DNA from: Cyanoderma ruficeps | Lineage: Eukaryota; Chordata; Aves; Passeriformes; Timaliidae | Reading direction: 5' to 3' | Assembly: GCA_008694505.1 (NCBI GenBank) | Contig: VZDJ01000033.1 | Span: 4,241,745-4,305,744 of the forward strand | Length of the DNA: 64,000 nucleotides | In this document: in pieces, positions 41,101 through 53,200 of the stretch | Numbering within the stretch: position 1 is the stretch's first letter | Layout of the letters: every line of letters begins with the position of its first letter | The notes under the pieces: generated by a model | Seen by the model: only the letters and a program-made list of their open reading frames with translations | Told to the model about the DNA's origin: nothing | The model's database searches: none | Made by a program: the position numbers and the translations under genes

Positions 41101-44075
41101 AAGGAGTGTGCCGTTCTCTGCTTCTTTTTAATGCTCTTCAGATCTTCTCTTCATCTTTTGCCCACTTTGTTTACTTTGTACTGGGATCAAACTTACTGTC
41201 ACTGTTTTGCCCATCATCCTGAGGTTGTTACTGGTTCTAAGGAGGGTGCTGTGCCAAAACTGTGCTGGTGTAGCAGTCTTAGTTTCGGGAAAAATTAGGA
41301 ATTAAGAGAAGACACCAGTTTCTGTCATATATACTAAAATATTGTGTGATTACAGTGACGTTTGAGTGTGGATACAGCAGCACAGCGTGGCTTTATGCCT
41401 TTGAGCAATGAAGTAAGGAGTAGGAGCAAGGAGGTGGATAGGAAAGTTATGTTAGTTATTGAGTAATCTATTAACTGTGTTTAAAAATACACTGAGATTT
41501 AAGAAAAATACTGCATGTCTAATCAAGTGTGATGCTGTTTATGACCTGTGCTGACATACTGCAGTGCTTTATTGCCAAAACTGTAAATGCAAGAGTTTGG
41601 TGCTCGGTTGTTACCAATTTGGTGTATTTGTGGCTTAAAAATGCATTTCAGTCAGCGTATTCAATGATATTATATATATAATAAGATAGATAGGTATAAT
41701 TCTATTACATATGAAAAACAGTAGCTGCATCAAAAGAACAACAGCTGGGGATGTTTCTGCCACTCAGGCTGAAATGGTGGGGTTGTTTTTCCTTTGTAGA
41801 GGGACGAAGTCAGAAAGACAAAAGGAGCTCTCGTGGTCGAGGCAGGAGAACATCTGAAGAAGATACACCAAAGAAAAAGAAGCTCAAAGGAGGGTAAGGC
41901 AGAGCCAGGCACAACTCCAGGGTCTTGGCCTTGACACTTGATGAATTTTCCACAAGCTCATATTACCCTATTTATGACTCATGTCCGGTCGGCGAGTGGT
42001 GTTATGAGTGTTCTGGTCTTGTTCCATTTCATTAATGTCCTGCCTAGGACAGGCCAGCATTGTTAATTAATTCCTTGGTTGGCATGTGGAAGCTCAGCAT
42101 GCTTGGAACACTCTGGCTGGAAGGACAAGATCAGCCTCCCCGTTGCTGTTGGCAAGCTGGGAGAAAATGGCTTTGATTTTTGTCACAGGGCTGTTTTTAA
42201 CAGTTGCTTGTGGTCTTGATGGTAAAAGAAACTCATTTGTCCATCAGGACAGAAACTGATGTGGTGCTGTTCTAGAAATCTTGGAGAATTTTGGGGGTTG
42301 TTTTCAAAGGATTGTGTCCTAGGTAGCCTTGAATAATCTGGTTTGGTTTTGAGAGGCAAGGAGGGAAGCATGTCCCCTCTCTGAGATGGGATTTATATTA
42401 AAGGGGCTTGGTTTATTCTGATGTTTTCAGTTGGCTAAATGGAGGAGCAGGAAACTAGAAATAGTTTCTGTGGACTGCTACTGGCATGGCAGCACATCCC
42501 TGTCAGGGTAAGAGGGTTCACAAAAACATGCCTGACAATGAGAAAAAAATCATGAAACAGGTTGGGGAAAAACCCCAGACAGGTTATTCTACCCACAACC
42601 AGGAGTGATCTGTATGATAATTTTGTTACTTTACTCATGACATCTACAAATCCTTCTCTTAATTCTTTCTAGTCATCCAACCTTCCTTATCATTTTAATT
42701 ACTGGATTGTGGTAGTGTAATACAAACTCTAAAACAGGGTCAGTGTGGTTTGGGGAAGACACTGTAAAACACTAATTTTCCTGAGTAGGTTTTAGATCTT
42801 GGAGACAGCAAATCCCAGAATGGTTTGGGTTTGGAAGGACCTTAAAGACCATCCCGTTCCAGCCCCTGCAATGGGCAGGGACACCTTCCACAACACTGGG
42901 TTGTTCCAGGTCTGGCCATGAACACTTCAGGGATGGAGCAGCCACAGCTTCTCCAGACAACCTGTGTCAGGCCTCCCTACCCTCACAGGGAAAGATTTCT
43001 TCCCAGTATCCCATTTAAGGCTGCCCTCTGGCAGTGGGAAGCCATGCCCTTGTAACACAGTGTTGTTTTGCAGTTGAGAAATGTTTTATCCTGACTCTGT
43101 CGTTGCCCACAGGTCTGAGTTTGCTGATACCATCCTGTCAGTGCATCCCTCGGATGTCCTGGACATGCCAGTGGATCCCAACGAGCCCACCTACTGCCTG
43201 TGTCACCAGGTGTCCTATGGAGAGATGATTGGCTGTGACAACCCTGATGTAAGCACTTGAGAGATGATTGATTTTCAGATGTTTGTTGCCTCCCAACCCT
43301 GTACAATCCAAGGAGGGGGTCCTCGCTCAGTTAGCTCATACCCTGTGGTGGGAACATGTGTGAACCACTAAGAATCTCCTCTGTGGGTTTTTCCTTTCTC
43401 TTTTGCAGTGCCCAATCGAGTGGTTCCACTTTGCATGTGTGGACCTGACCACCAAACCCAAAGGGAAATGGTGAGTGTGACAACATTCAGCTTTGGGATT
43501 TTTATTAGGCTGCACTTTGCCTCAACAAGAATTAAAACCCTGTTGTGACCCTGACAGAGGAGCTTTGCTGTTCTCATCAGAGGGTTTGTGTCCTCTGTGA
43601 CTGGGGATTATGTTTGAGGGTAGAAAATATGAGACAAACTTTCTTGTTAAAATCCATTTCCACAGGAGTCTTAGATACTGGTGGGAGCAAAGCTGCCTGA
43701 TAAACAGAGCAGGTTTTGACCTGAGGCTTGCATTAACGTGGACATGTTACATCTAAGGTTTGCTCTGTTGTCACTAGTTGTGGCTGTGCTTAAAACAGAG
43801 ACAGGTGCCTTTTCCTTTCACTTCTGGAGGCAAATTTCCAAGACTTCCCAGAGTTTCACTATGTGCTTATCTTGGAAAAGATCGTGGGCTTGTTTTTATC
43901 TAATGGACTGTTTTAATCAAATTAACAAATTGCCTGTCAGAAACAGGCTTAATTGTGCACAAATATTAAAATCAGTTCTCAAGCTCTGTGCTGTTAATTT
44001 CAGTGCTAACTACTGCCTGTTTTTTCCTACAGGTTTTGTCCTCGTTGTGTTCAGGAAAGAAAGAAAAAGAAGTGA
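38110..44075 (+). CDS. ING5: Inhibitor of growth protein 5 (one-base frame error in exon 3)
   Basis: Eight exons: 38110-38146, 38628-38699, 39360-39527, 40849-40960, 41800-41893, 43113-43248, 43409-43470, 44033-44075. They sum to 724 nt; one surplus base in exon 3 beside N39508 breaks the frame, and without it 240 codons result, the human length. ING5 recruits HBO1 and MOZ/MORF histone acetyltransferases to H3K4me3 in the nucleus. Visible: the ING leucine-zipper-like N-terminal domain ([31 protein letters not shown]), the basic region [17 protein letters not shown] (nuclear localisation) and the PHD finger at about residues 188-232 with Cys189, Cys191, Cys202, Cys207, His213, Cys216, Cys229 and Cys232. 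Tyr188, Met199 and Trp211 fit the methyl-lysine pocket. It ends in Arg-Lys4. Confidence 0.97.
38283..38330 (+). promoter_or_regulatory. ING5: Cluster of CRE/ATF-like sites in ING5 intron 1
   Basis: GCGTCAC near 38285, TTGCGTCATC at 38296-38305 and TTACGTCATC at 38319-38328 are three CRE half- or near-full sites within 45 bp, still inside the promoter CpG island. Binding is inferred from motif only. Confidence 0.45.
38515..38592 (-). mobile_element. CR1 3' tail fragment
   Basis: TTGAGAAGGACCTTAAAACTCATC..TTCTAGCCCCTGCCATGGGCAGGGACACTTTCC is the reverse complement of a CR1 3' end. It lies just upstream of ING5 exon 2. Confidence 0.8.
38628..38699 (+). CDS. ING5: ING5 coding exon 2
   Basis: 72 nt encoding [20 protein letters not shown] and RTE. 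Acceptor TTGCAG, donor GTACGT. Confidence 0.96.
39360..39527 (+). CDS. ING5: ING5 coding exon 3, with ambiguous/extra base
   Basis: It encodes [20 protein letters not shown], then [20 protein letters not shown] and [10 protein letters not shown]. At 39507-39509 the text is C-N-C before ATGCAGACC. One base too many shifts QTYEM out of frame. The donor GTGAGC at 39528 is intact, so an assembly error is more likely than a pseudogene. Confidence 0.93.
40792..40811 (+). repeat. (TG)10 microsatellite
   Basis: A pure TG run in ING5 intron 3, ending 37 bp before the exon 4 acceptor. Confidence 0.95.
40849..40960 (+). CDS. ING5: ING5 coding exon 4
   Basis: 112 nt encoding [20 protein letters not shown] and [17 protein letters not shown]. 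Donor GTGGGT. Confidence 0.97.
40969..41050. repeat. 41-bp tandem duplication beside ING5 exon 4
   Basis: Two copies, at 40969 and 41010, of a unit containing CACAACTGAGAGCCTTT and CCAGCACTTGGAGTATC, with two or so mismatches. The first starts 8 bp after the exon end. Confidence 0.9.
41800..41893 (+). CDS. ING5: ING5 coding exon 5
   Basis: 94 nt encoding the basic hinge [20 protein letters not shown] and [10 protein letters not shown], the nuclear localisation signal. Confidence 0.96.
42806..43058 (-). mobile_element. CR1 LINE 3' fragment
   Basis: Starts AATCCCAGAATGGTTTGGG and continues through GGACCTTAAAGACCATCC to CTGGCAGTGGGAAGCCATGCC: an antisense CR1 3' UTR ending about 55 bp before ING5 exon 6. 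Confidence 0.9.
43113..43248 (+). CDS. ING5: ING5 coding exon 6 (first half of PHD finger)
   Basis: 136 nt. [20 protein letters not shown] leads to [20 protein letters not shown] with four of the zinc/aromatic-cage positions. Confidence 0.97.
43409..43470 (+). CDS. ING5: ING5 coding exon 7 (PHD finger)
   Basis: 62 nt encoding [20 protein letters not shown], with His213 and Cys216 as zinc ligands and Trp211 of the methyl-lysine pocket. Confidence 0.97.
44033..44075 (+). CDS. ING5: ING5 terminal coding exon 8
   Basis: 43 nt encoding [14 protein letters not shown] and a stop at 44073-44075. It supplies the last two zinc Cys and the polybasic tail. Confidence 0.96.
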
Positions 44076-46600
44076 GGAGTAGAGGGGGATACACCGTCGA
44101 GGCAAGAAGAATTTAATATATTTCTTCATTCATGTTGCAATATTACCTTTGATTATTTTTTGTTAATCTATCCTCCATCTTTTTCCGGTATGATATTTAA
44201 TTATCCAGTGGCCAGTTGAAATTCCTGTTCTTTCCTAAGACAATGACTTCGGGAGGGAGTCCCAAATCCCTTTGCCACGGAGATTTTATTTATATTAGTC
44301 TTGCACAATAATACTGAGGGAGGGTGTTGCCTTTTCTGGCTGTTTCCATTTCCCTGAAGATTCTTTAAGTACATCACTGTGAAGATGAAACCTACAGTAT
44401 TCTTGGAGAGAGAGAAGGTCAGATTTATTCACAAAGTAAGATGAAGGCCTGAACTGTTAGCTGTGATTGCCTGGGTGGCACATGGGTAAATCAGGAAATC
44501 AGGTTTTAGGGAAAGGCTCCATGAGGACACTGTTTGTTCCACGATGGTGTGGCTCTGCTGTTGGAAAAGGCCATTCAGGAATGTTGTACAGAACTTGTCT
44601 TATTTTAATGGGCCACATTTGCATGTTCTTGACGTCTCTGGCTGCCTTTCAGATGATGAATGTGAGTCCTTGCATTAGCACAGCGTCAGTGGCTGCAGCA
44701 GAAGGGACAGAGGTAATCAGGAGCTGGAAAGCAAAAGTGTCTGTTATTTCCTTCCTCTTGGGATACAGTGGATGCAGAGGTTGAGGGAAGAGCACACATA
44801 AGTCTTGCCTTCACATCTGTCTCCTGCATCGTGAGGCTTACCTGCCTGCAGTGAAAGATGTAGTGGGGAAAGGTGTTCCAAATTTCCCTCCTGTTGGTGA
44901 AAGGAGGACAAAAACGCCCCAAATTCATGAGCTTTGCTGGCTCTGGTCCCTATTGGGTGTTGGTGGCAGCTCTGTGCAGGGCTGTGTGCTGTTTTCCATA
45001 CCAGTATGCAGGAGTTCTTGGTACAGACTGCTGGAAAGGTATAAAGAAACTCCCAGATAAATTTTTCTACTGCTGAATAAACAGCACAGAAGATTAAAAA
45101 CACTTCTACTCAGATTCTGGCACCTGTTTTCAAAAGAAAGAAGGCTTTTCCTGTTACACCGAGCCTCTTACTCATGTTTTGCAATGAAGGAAAGTAGAAC
45201 ACAGCTCCTGTCACCTCTCCTCCGTGGGGCTTTGTACCTGCTGCTGACATAGAAGAAACCTCTCAATTGTCAGGCAGCTTTTCTCTGCACACTGATTTAG
45301 GGCAGGAAAAAAGGATGTATTTTAGGAAAAAATCCCTGTCCTTCAGGGTCCTGTCATTTCCAGTGTGGTGTTGCAGGTGTCTGTACTGCATTGCATCACG
45401 GAGAGATGAAGTTCCCATAGTTCAGTGCATGAAAATGCACGTTTGTGATGCACATTTGGCATTGCTGCCACAGAATAGGACATGGAAAGCAGGCAGGGAA
45501 ATTAAAGCCAGAGTGCTGGGTGGAAGGAGGAGGAACAGCATAGTCACACAAACCTGTAGTACAGCAAGCCCTCTTCTTCCTGCCTCTTCATGAGAGCAAA
45601 TTTGTGATACCTCATGAGCCAGCCAGTGATCCTGTCCCCAGAGGGTGAGAGCTGCTCCTCCTCCTCCCACTGCACTGGGCTGAGTTGAGCATTGCTGTGT
45701 CCTGACAACCCGGGTTGATGCTGTTCCAGGTTTTTTTTCCTCCTTCCACCCAATGGTATTGCAGGCAGCTTTTCTTCCTGTTTCTTCCTAAGGCTTTGTT
45801 AGTACTGCTATTCCATGGATTAAGCATTTGATTTGAAACAGTCTCAAAATTCCCCTTTGGAGATCTTGCTTGAAACATGCCATGGGTGAGCCAGTGTGGA
45901 GCTATCTTCCCTCAGCTCCAAAATTCTGGTCAGGTAGCATAACAAAACACATTTTTAGAAGTACTTTAGGGGGTTCAAAGAGCATTTTCCACTTGAACCA
46001 GCAAATCAAAAAGGAAAACAAGCTCTGGAAGGTAGAGCCCTCGGAAGGAAAGATCATTTGCTAGGAATGATGGATAGCATGAGATACAACATTCTCCTCT
46101 TCTTTACAATGTCTGTGATGTGTAAAGCATCCAAAATCTGATACCAGCAATAAAGTCTCCCACTGGGAACATGCCAGTTCAGGGCTTGGATGGGCTCAGG
46201 GTGTGTCCTGCCCTCTTACGCCTGGTTGTAGAGATTTTTTACGACTCCTTGTAGACAGAAATACCAGCAGCCTTCATTTTTGCTTACTAAAGGATTTAAA
46301 TCTTCTGACTTTTGAATGTACAGTGTTAAATGTTTCCTGGAGAAGGGTGATCCCTAAAGGAATGCCCCACTAAACATTGCCCAAAAAGCCCTGCCAGGGG
46401 CCCAGCTTTACTGCAGCTCGTCCAAACTGGAGGTTGAAACCGACTTTCACCCAATTACCTAAACGAGGAAAAATTTTTTAAAAAGTAAGGAATGTAAAGT
46501 TTAAAAAAAATAGTAAGAAATGTATATCTGTATTTTTTGGATCTTGGAGATGTTGGATTATATTATAAATAAAGTATTTTTGGGAATAAATGTGTGAGGA
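44076..46600 (+). other. ING5: ING5 3' UTR and short intergenic interval
   Basis: AATAAA hexamers occur at 45076-45081, 46149-46154 and around 46566-46571. Which one ends ING5 transcripts cannot be decided from sequence. There is no repeat insertion and no other gene that I recognise in this stretch. Confidence 0.55.
45076..45081 (+). promoter_or_regulatory. ING5: ING5 polyadenylation signal candidate
   Basis: AATAAA in GCTGAATAAACAGC, about 1.0 kb after the stop codon. Alternative signal at 46149. Confidence 0.45.
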
Positions 46601-46619
46601 TGATGGGAGGGGTGAGGGA

Positions 46620-46976
46620 GGTGCTGTTGAAACCTCCGGCCACCAGGGGGCGTTGCCGCCCGCGCACCCAGGGCGCGTTCGCGTTGAGCGCGGGCGGGCG
46701 GCACCGCCCCCTGGCGGCTTGGAGTGAGCGCGCTGCGCGTCCCCGCCGCTTCCAGGCCACGGAGCGGCCTTGGCATCTCCCGTGTACCGGGATAATCCCG
46801 GATTCCCCCCTGGATTCGCGGGAATCCGCACTACGAAGGGTGCGTGGCGCTGCGGTGTCCCGGGGGAGCGCGGTGGGAGCAGCGGCAGAGACTCCCTGAG
46901 GCGGTGTGCCTCCCCGCAGTGCTGAGTTCCCCCTCACGGCCGTGGGCAGGGGGCAGCGGAGGCCGCGGTTGGCTCC
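46620..46976 (+). promoter_or_regulatory. D2HGDH: D2HGDH promoter / CpG island
   Basis: A GC- and CpG-rich block leading into coding exon 1, without a TATA box. It includes the inverted repeat at 46640-46717. The transcription start site is not determinable here. Confidence 0.6.
46640..46717. promoter_or_regulatory. Large inverted repeat with two opposed CTCF-like cores
   Basis: The left arm at 46640-46665 starts CCACCAGGGGGCG. The right arm at 46688-46717 ends CCCCCTGGCGG. Reverse-complementing the right arm gives a near match to the left, apart from one short insertion and a few substitutions. Each arm contains the CTCF core (CCASYAGGGGGCG type) and the two point toward each other. The loop is 22 nt. 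It lies about 260-340 bp upstream of the D2HGDH start codon inside a CpG island. Confidence 0.6.
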
Positions 46977-47247
46977 ATGGCTTCTGCAGTCCTGTGGCGC
47001 CGCGGGGCCGCCTGGCTGAGGAGCTGCCGGGGGCGCCGGGAGCCGCCGGGCGTGCCCCTGCCCCGGGGCTGCTCCGGCTGCCGGGACGTGGTGCCGACCT
47101 GCGAGCGCTACGCGGTGCGGAGGCTGCCCTTCGCCCGGCTGGCCGACCGCGATGTGGCCTTCTTCGAGCGCCTCATGCCCGGCAGGGTGCTCACCGGAGA
47201 GGAGGAGGTGAAGCCATTTAACGTGGACTGGCTGAAGTCGGTGCGGG
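46977..47247 (+). CDS. D2HGDH: D2HGDH coding exon 1
   Basis: 271 nt from ATG in a GGCTCCATGG context. The presequence is [31 protein letters not shown] and [10 protein letters not shown] then align with the human start. Donor GTAAGC. Confidence 0.95.
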
Positions 47248-50200
47248 GTAAGCGAGCTGCTTGATGTGCTCCGTTGGTGAAACCTCCTTCCTGCCTCTGT
47301 TAATCACCTGAACAACGAGTTTGCCAGAGGAAATCTCATCTGTATTTATGGATCACGTCTGTACAGACCACAAAGGGACCTGAGGGTTATGGAGTCCAAC
47401 TCCTGGCCCTGCAGACACCCCAACAATCCCAGCCTGTGGCTGAGAGTGTTATCCAAAGGCTTCTGGAGCTCTGGCAGCCCTGGGGCCGTGACATTCCCTG
47501 GGGAGCCTGGGCTGTGCCCGACCGCCCTCTGGGGGAAGATTCCCTGATATCCAGCCTAACCCTTTCCTGACACATCTCTAGCTGTTCCCTCGGGTCCTAT
47601 CACTGGTCACCAGAGACCAGATGAGTGCCTGCCCGTCCAAAATGAGTTTTTCTCATAGAATTATTCCTTTAAGAATTACCTGATACCTGTTAAATTATAG
47701 GCTTTTGTAAAAAAAAAACCAAACTCTCTAACTTCATAATTAATTTTTTCCTGACACATGTTGATTCAGCTGACAGTTTTGACTGAACCTCAGAAAAGAC
47801 TATGAAAGCTTTTGGGAGACTTGATTTCAACCTTCCAGTACCTTAAGGGGGCTTATAAAAAGGAGGGAGAGAGACTTTATATGGGCCTGGAGTGGGAGGA
47901 CAAGGGGGAATGGCTTCCCACTACCAGAGGGCAAGGTTAGATGGGATATTGAGAAGAAATTCTGCCCTGGGAGGATGGGGAGGCCCTGGCACAGGTTGTC
48001 TGGAGAGGCTGTGGCTGCCCATCCCTGGAAGTGTCCAAGACCAGGTTGGACAGGACTTGGAGAAACCTGGGATAGTGGAAGGTGTCCCTGCACATGGAAT
48101 GATATTAACTTTTAGGTCCCTCCCAACCCAAATCATCCTGTGATTCTCTGATTCTAAATCGAGCATTGTGAATTCTCTCTGTTGCTTCTGTCAAAGATTT
48201 CATAAGAATTTAAACCCTTTCCCATTGCCCCCAGTGGCAGCCAAGTCTGCCTATACATGCAAAGTTTTTGCAGGGCTCAAAGGGAAAGGCTGCTGTTGAA
48301 ATGTTTGTTGTCAAAGTGGTTGAAATTACTAACAGTGGAGGAAGTTATTTCCCACCTCATCCTTTCCCACCTGTTTCTTTCTGACCTCTGCAGAGCCACA
48401 GCTTGCCTTGAGAGTCCCTTGCTTTCATTGCAGGCTGCAGCCAGCTGGTGTTGAAGCCACAGACCACGACAGAGGTGACTCAGGTTCTCAGGTAACACAC
48501 ACATTTTCTGCTGGGTTTGGTGCTGAGGAGGTCTGGGTTGAGTCAGGGATGATTCAGTGGAGGGAACTCTGAGGTATTCAGACACCAATTCTTTAAGCAC
48601 TGGAGTTGCTGAGGCAGTTTTCTTTGTGACTTTTCTGTTCTGATAAATGGCTAAAGTTGGCTATAGCACAGGTGCTCAGAAAAGAGAAGTTTTGTGAAAG
48701 GTTCAGGAGGGCCTGTTTGAAGAGGTAAAGAAGGTTAGGGCAGAACCAGGCAGTTTGAGGATCTGTTTTATCCACACTGGCGTGAGCACAGCTCTGGTTG
48801 GACAGTGTTGTGCCAGATCACTGTTTGGCTGCAGAGCTGAAAGCTGCAGGAATGTGCTCCTGGCTCTGTTAAAACAGGGATGCAGAGCACGGGAAAGGCA
48901 GGCAGGGCTTCCGAAGGAGCTGTGGTGCTCTGGGGCTCTGTGCTAACCCTTGTGCAGGAGCTGCTGTGAGCTCAGAGAGGATGTGGAGCTTGGCAGGCAT
49001 GTGGCAGGTGGAGCAGCTGAGGCACAGGTGCACATTTGTTGCCTACAGGGCATTAATTTCTTCAGAGGAGAAAGGCAGTCATGTCTGAAACCACTGCCAG
49101 AGGCTGCCTGTCAGAGCCCACCGAGGAGCCCAAGCTGTCAACACAGACTGCTGCAGAAACAGCTTCTGTAGAAACATCAGAAAGCAGTGCTTTCCAGGCA
49201 GATGGTGGGTGCCAGGGGTGTAGATGCACATGGGGCTAAACCCAAGTGTTGGTTCTTTGCTCAGCACTGGGCTGAGTTCAGACAGGGGTTGCACTTTCTC
49301 ACTTTATTGTTGGAACTGTTTCCCTCCATCAATTTGATCTTTTGGTGAACTATTGCTTAATTTTAAGGAGCACTATCACAACAGTTGACACTCATGTAGA
49401 GGTGAAACTTCTCTGACAGACTAATTATGGCTTTTAAATGCATGACAACTCAAAAACTTCTTTCCTTCCAGGTACTGTCATGAGAAGAACCTGGCAGTGA
49501 ACCCTCAGGGGGGGAACACAGGCCTTGTTGGGGGCAGCGTTCCTGTCTTTGATGAGATCATTCTCTCCACTGCTCTCATGAACCAGGTCATCAGCTTTGA
49601 CAAGGTGTCCGGTAAATATTCCAGGGATGTGAAGCACAGAAATGATTCCCAGGCCACAAAACTGGCATTTTCCTGGGGACAGATAGCAACAGGATCAGCA
49701 GGGTTCAGCCCAGCAGCATCATAAGGAGGTTTGTTTGGATTTGGGGGGTTAGGGGTCAGGCTGGTGTGAGTCTCTGTGTTCAGAGAGGGAGAACAACAGG
49801 CAGAGACACACTTAATGTGATCGTGTTTTAGAAGTCCACAGTTGTGGGTGATGAGGTATTGAGGCCATAGCAAAGCTCCCTGAGGCTTGAGGAGGGGACA
49901 GTTCCCTGGAGCACGCACAGACTTGTGCATTTAAGCTGAATCCCAGGAAGTTTTGAAGGAAGAGGTGGTTGCATCTGCTCATGCTGCTCCTGCTTCTTGA
50001 GGAGGCACCTTCTTCTCGGCCATCAGCTTGTAGCAGGCTGTTTGTGTTCCAGGAATCCTTGTATGCCAGGCGGGCTGTGTGCTGGAGAGGCTCAATGAGT
50101 ACGTGGAGGAGCAGGGGTTTGTCATGCCCCTCGACCTGGGGGCCAAGGGCAGCTGCCACATCGGGGGGAACGTGGCCACCAACGCCGGAGGCTTGCGGCT

Positions 50201-53200
50201 CCTGAGATACGGCTCCCTGCGAGGGACGGTGCTGGGCCTGGAAGTGGTAAGGCGAGTACCTGGCACTTCCCTTCTCTGTGTAATCCTCTGCTGCTTGCTG
50301 CTTCCTGCTCTTCTGACTACCCAGCACACAGACAAGTTCCTCTCCAGACTTCCAGGCTTTATCTTTTCCTTGTTGGGCTCTTTTGAGAAGAGTCAGCACA
50401 TGTCTTCATGTGTAGCGTGTTGTTGCTACTGCAGTTTCCAGCTTCCTGACTTCCAGTGCTTGCTGACAGAGGTGGTGGTAGGTGGTCTTCTAATCCAAAC
50501 AAGTGAAAAGAAGGTAGGGGTTGGGGGATCCCAGGTTATCTGCATGGAGTTGCTTCCTCTCAGCAATGGGTCTCTGGAACACTCTGCTAAATCCATCCTG
50601 CATCACTCTCTTCTAGTGGCTGCTCACTCGGATTTTAATAGAATCATAGGGTCACAAACTGCTTTGTATTGGATGGGACTTTCAATATCATCTTAAGGTT
50701 TAAAGCCCACCCCATAACAGAGCTGTCTGCCTTGGGTTCATTTGGCTACTGGCTGTGTCCTAGAGCCTCTGCTGTTCCCCAGCTGCTCCTGTCCTACAGG
50801 CGAGTGCCTTGGGATGTAAAGGCTGGATTAGGAGTTCTAAAAGTTTTCACAGCTGGAAAATTTGGGCAGGGAACAAAAGCACGGCTTGGTTTTACTGTGT
50901 AGGCTTAGAAAGGAGAGCATTTGTCTCAGGTCAGTTTGACTCTGATGTCAAAATAGCCTTTAATAACTTGTCTTGGAGATACTCAGCCTTAATTTAAGGC
51001 TCAAGGGGCAGAGGGTTTACTTCATTCTGCTTAACTGTTCACTGTTTCAAGTAGCTTTCCTTGTTTCTGCTGGATAGTGGGAGCTAGGGCTGCAGAGAAT
51101 GGCTGGTCTTCTCCACCATTAATAAGAAAAGCAGAGCAAACTGGATCTTCTGTTATTACTTGTCCTGATGGAAGGAGAGAAATAGGAGGGAAATATCTAC
51201 TCAGGTAGGATATAGAGGGGGGAAGAATTGGGAATGGAGGAGCAGTGTGGGAATGGGCTGCAGCTGTGTCCTCATGCTCAAGGTGAGTGACACGTCCCAT
51301 GAGCTTGGTCATAGGCAAGTTGATGCCAGCAGATTCCTCGCCAGGTGCTGTGACTGGGCCCCTGTGTTCCCACAGGTGCTGGCTGATGGCTCAGCTCTGG
51401 ACTGTCTGACCTCTCTGCGCAAGGATAACACGGGCTATGACCTGAAGCAGCTCTTCATCGGATCCGAGGGCACCTTGGGAGTTATCACTGCTGTCTCCAT
51501 ACTCTGTCCTCAGAAGCCTAAGGCTGTGAATGTGGCATTCCTAGGTAGAAGCTGATATTAATGATCTCACACCTGAATTCAGAGAGGCTGGGAATAGGGA
51601 TAGTGAAGAGAAAGCGTGGCTCAGCCTACTGAGCTGGACTGCCAGCATCAGCTGGTGTCTGGGAAATAGTGTAGGGCTCTGTGCTAAAATACCTGTGCAG
51701 ACATCTAATATCTCTTGAAATAGCTGCAAGGGCAGGTTGTTCTGTAAGGAAAGTGGAGCCAGGAGCTTAGCAGGGTGAGGAGGTAGGTGGGACAGTCCCG
51801 TCACTGGCCAGGGAGGGCCTGGTCTATAGGCTCTAGAGATGGGCAGGGCAAGACTGTGGCAGTAGGCAGAGGCAGCCACCATCCAGGAGTCAGATGAGCG
51901 GCAAGGTGATGAAGTGAGGCTGAGAAATCACGTCTGCAGGTCAGGCTCTGGATCAGCAGAGTATGTGGCCAGGCACAGCTGCTTAAAAGCTGCTTCTGGG
52001 CGTCCCTCAGCGGGTCCAGAGTTGTTTGTGGGGAGCCTTCACTGAGAGTTTTTTACTTCGCAGAAACCTCCAAAGGATTTGGGGTGGTGTCAGGCTTTTG
52101 GTCCTGATTGCTCTCTGTTCTCTCTGAAGGGTGTCAGAGTTTTTCCAAGGTTCTGGAAACATTCACGACCTGCAGAGCCATGCTGGGTGAGATCCTGTCT
52201 GCCTATGAGTTCATGGATGAGAAGTGCATGGAATTGGTTGAGAGACATCTCAAGCTGTCCAACCCAGTGGCAGGTACCAGTGATATTCACACTGTAGAAA
52301 AGGGGCACTGTACTGCTTGGGGATTTTAAAACTACTTTTAAACACTTCTAAAAAGTGACTCACTTTAAAAAGTTGACTCACTGACTTAAAAAGTTGGTGA
52401 TTGTGTGGGCATCCCTCATCATTTTTATATCTAGTATATCCATTCCAAACACCTTTTATCTTTAAGGAGGAAACTTTTTACTTGTATTTCTCCTCACAAA
52501 ACTGCTAGCTTTCTGGAAAGTGGTTGCTTAATAAAAGATCTAGCATGTCAGTGAAGTGCCCTGCAGTGAAGACTGCCCTCCCTGGCACCAGAGAGTCTGG
52601 GCACACAAGGTGTGGAGAAAGCTCCAAAACCTGCCCTGAATGTCTCTGTTTTGCCCCAGGGCTTCTACTTACTTTTTTCTCCCTCATTCTCAGACAGCCC
52701 TTTTTATGTTTTAATTGAAACTTCGGGCTCCAACTCAAGTCACGATGAAGAAAAATTGAACAACTTCCTAGAACAGGCCATGGCTTCTGGCTTGGTCACC
52801 GATGGAACTGTGGCAACGGACGATAAGAAAATAAAGGCAAGTCAGTGTTTCCTCTCCTACAAATCTCTTTGACATGGCTTTGTATTTTATATGGGGAAGT
52901 GTTCACACTCAGTTTGGTGTCTGCATGGAACCCAAGAGCTGCTTGGTTTATGTGGATTTCTGCGATCCTTCATTGCTCAGGGGCTGTGGAGCCTGCGGGA
53001 GAGGATCACCGAGGCCCTCACTCACGAGGGTTATGTGTACAAGTACGACATCTCCCTGCCTGTGGGAAAGCTCTATGACCTCGTGACTGATATGAGGGCT
53101 CGGCTGGGCCAAAGTGCCAAAAACGTGGTGGGCTACGGCCACTTGGGTAAGTGGGGGTGCTGGGAAAGGAGGTGATGGCCCTTCTGTGCTGTGGGTGACA

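Noticed and set aside
46844..47221. Overlapping plus-strand frame across D2HGDH exon 1
   Set aside because: It begins with a GTG rather than an ATG and has no conserved features. The D2HGDH frame with YAVRRLPF and NVDWL is the real one.
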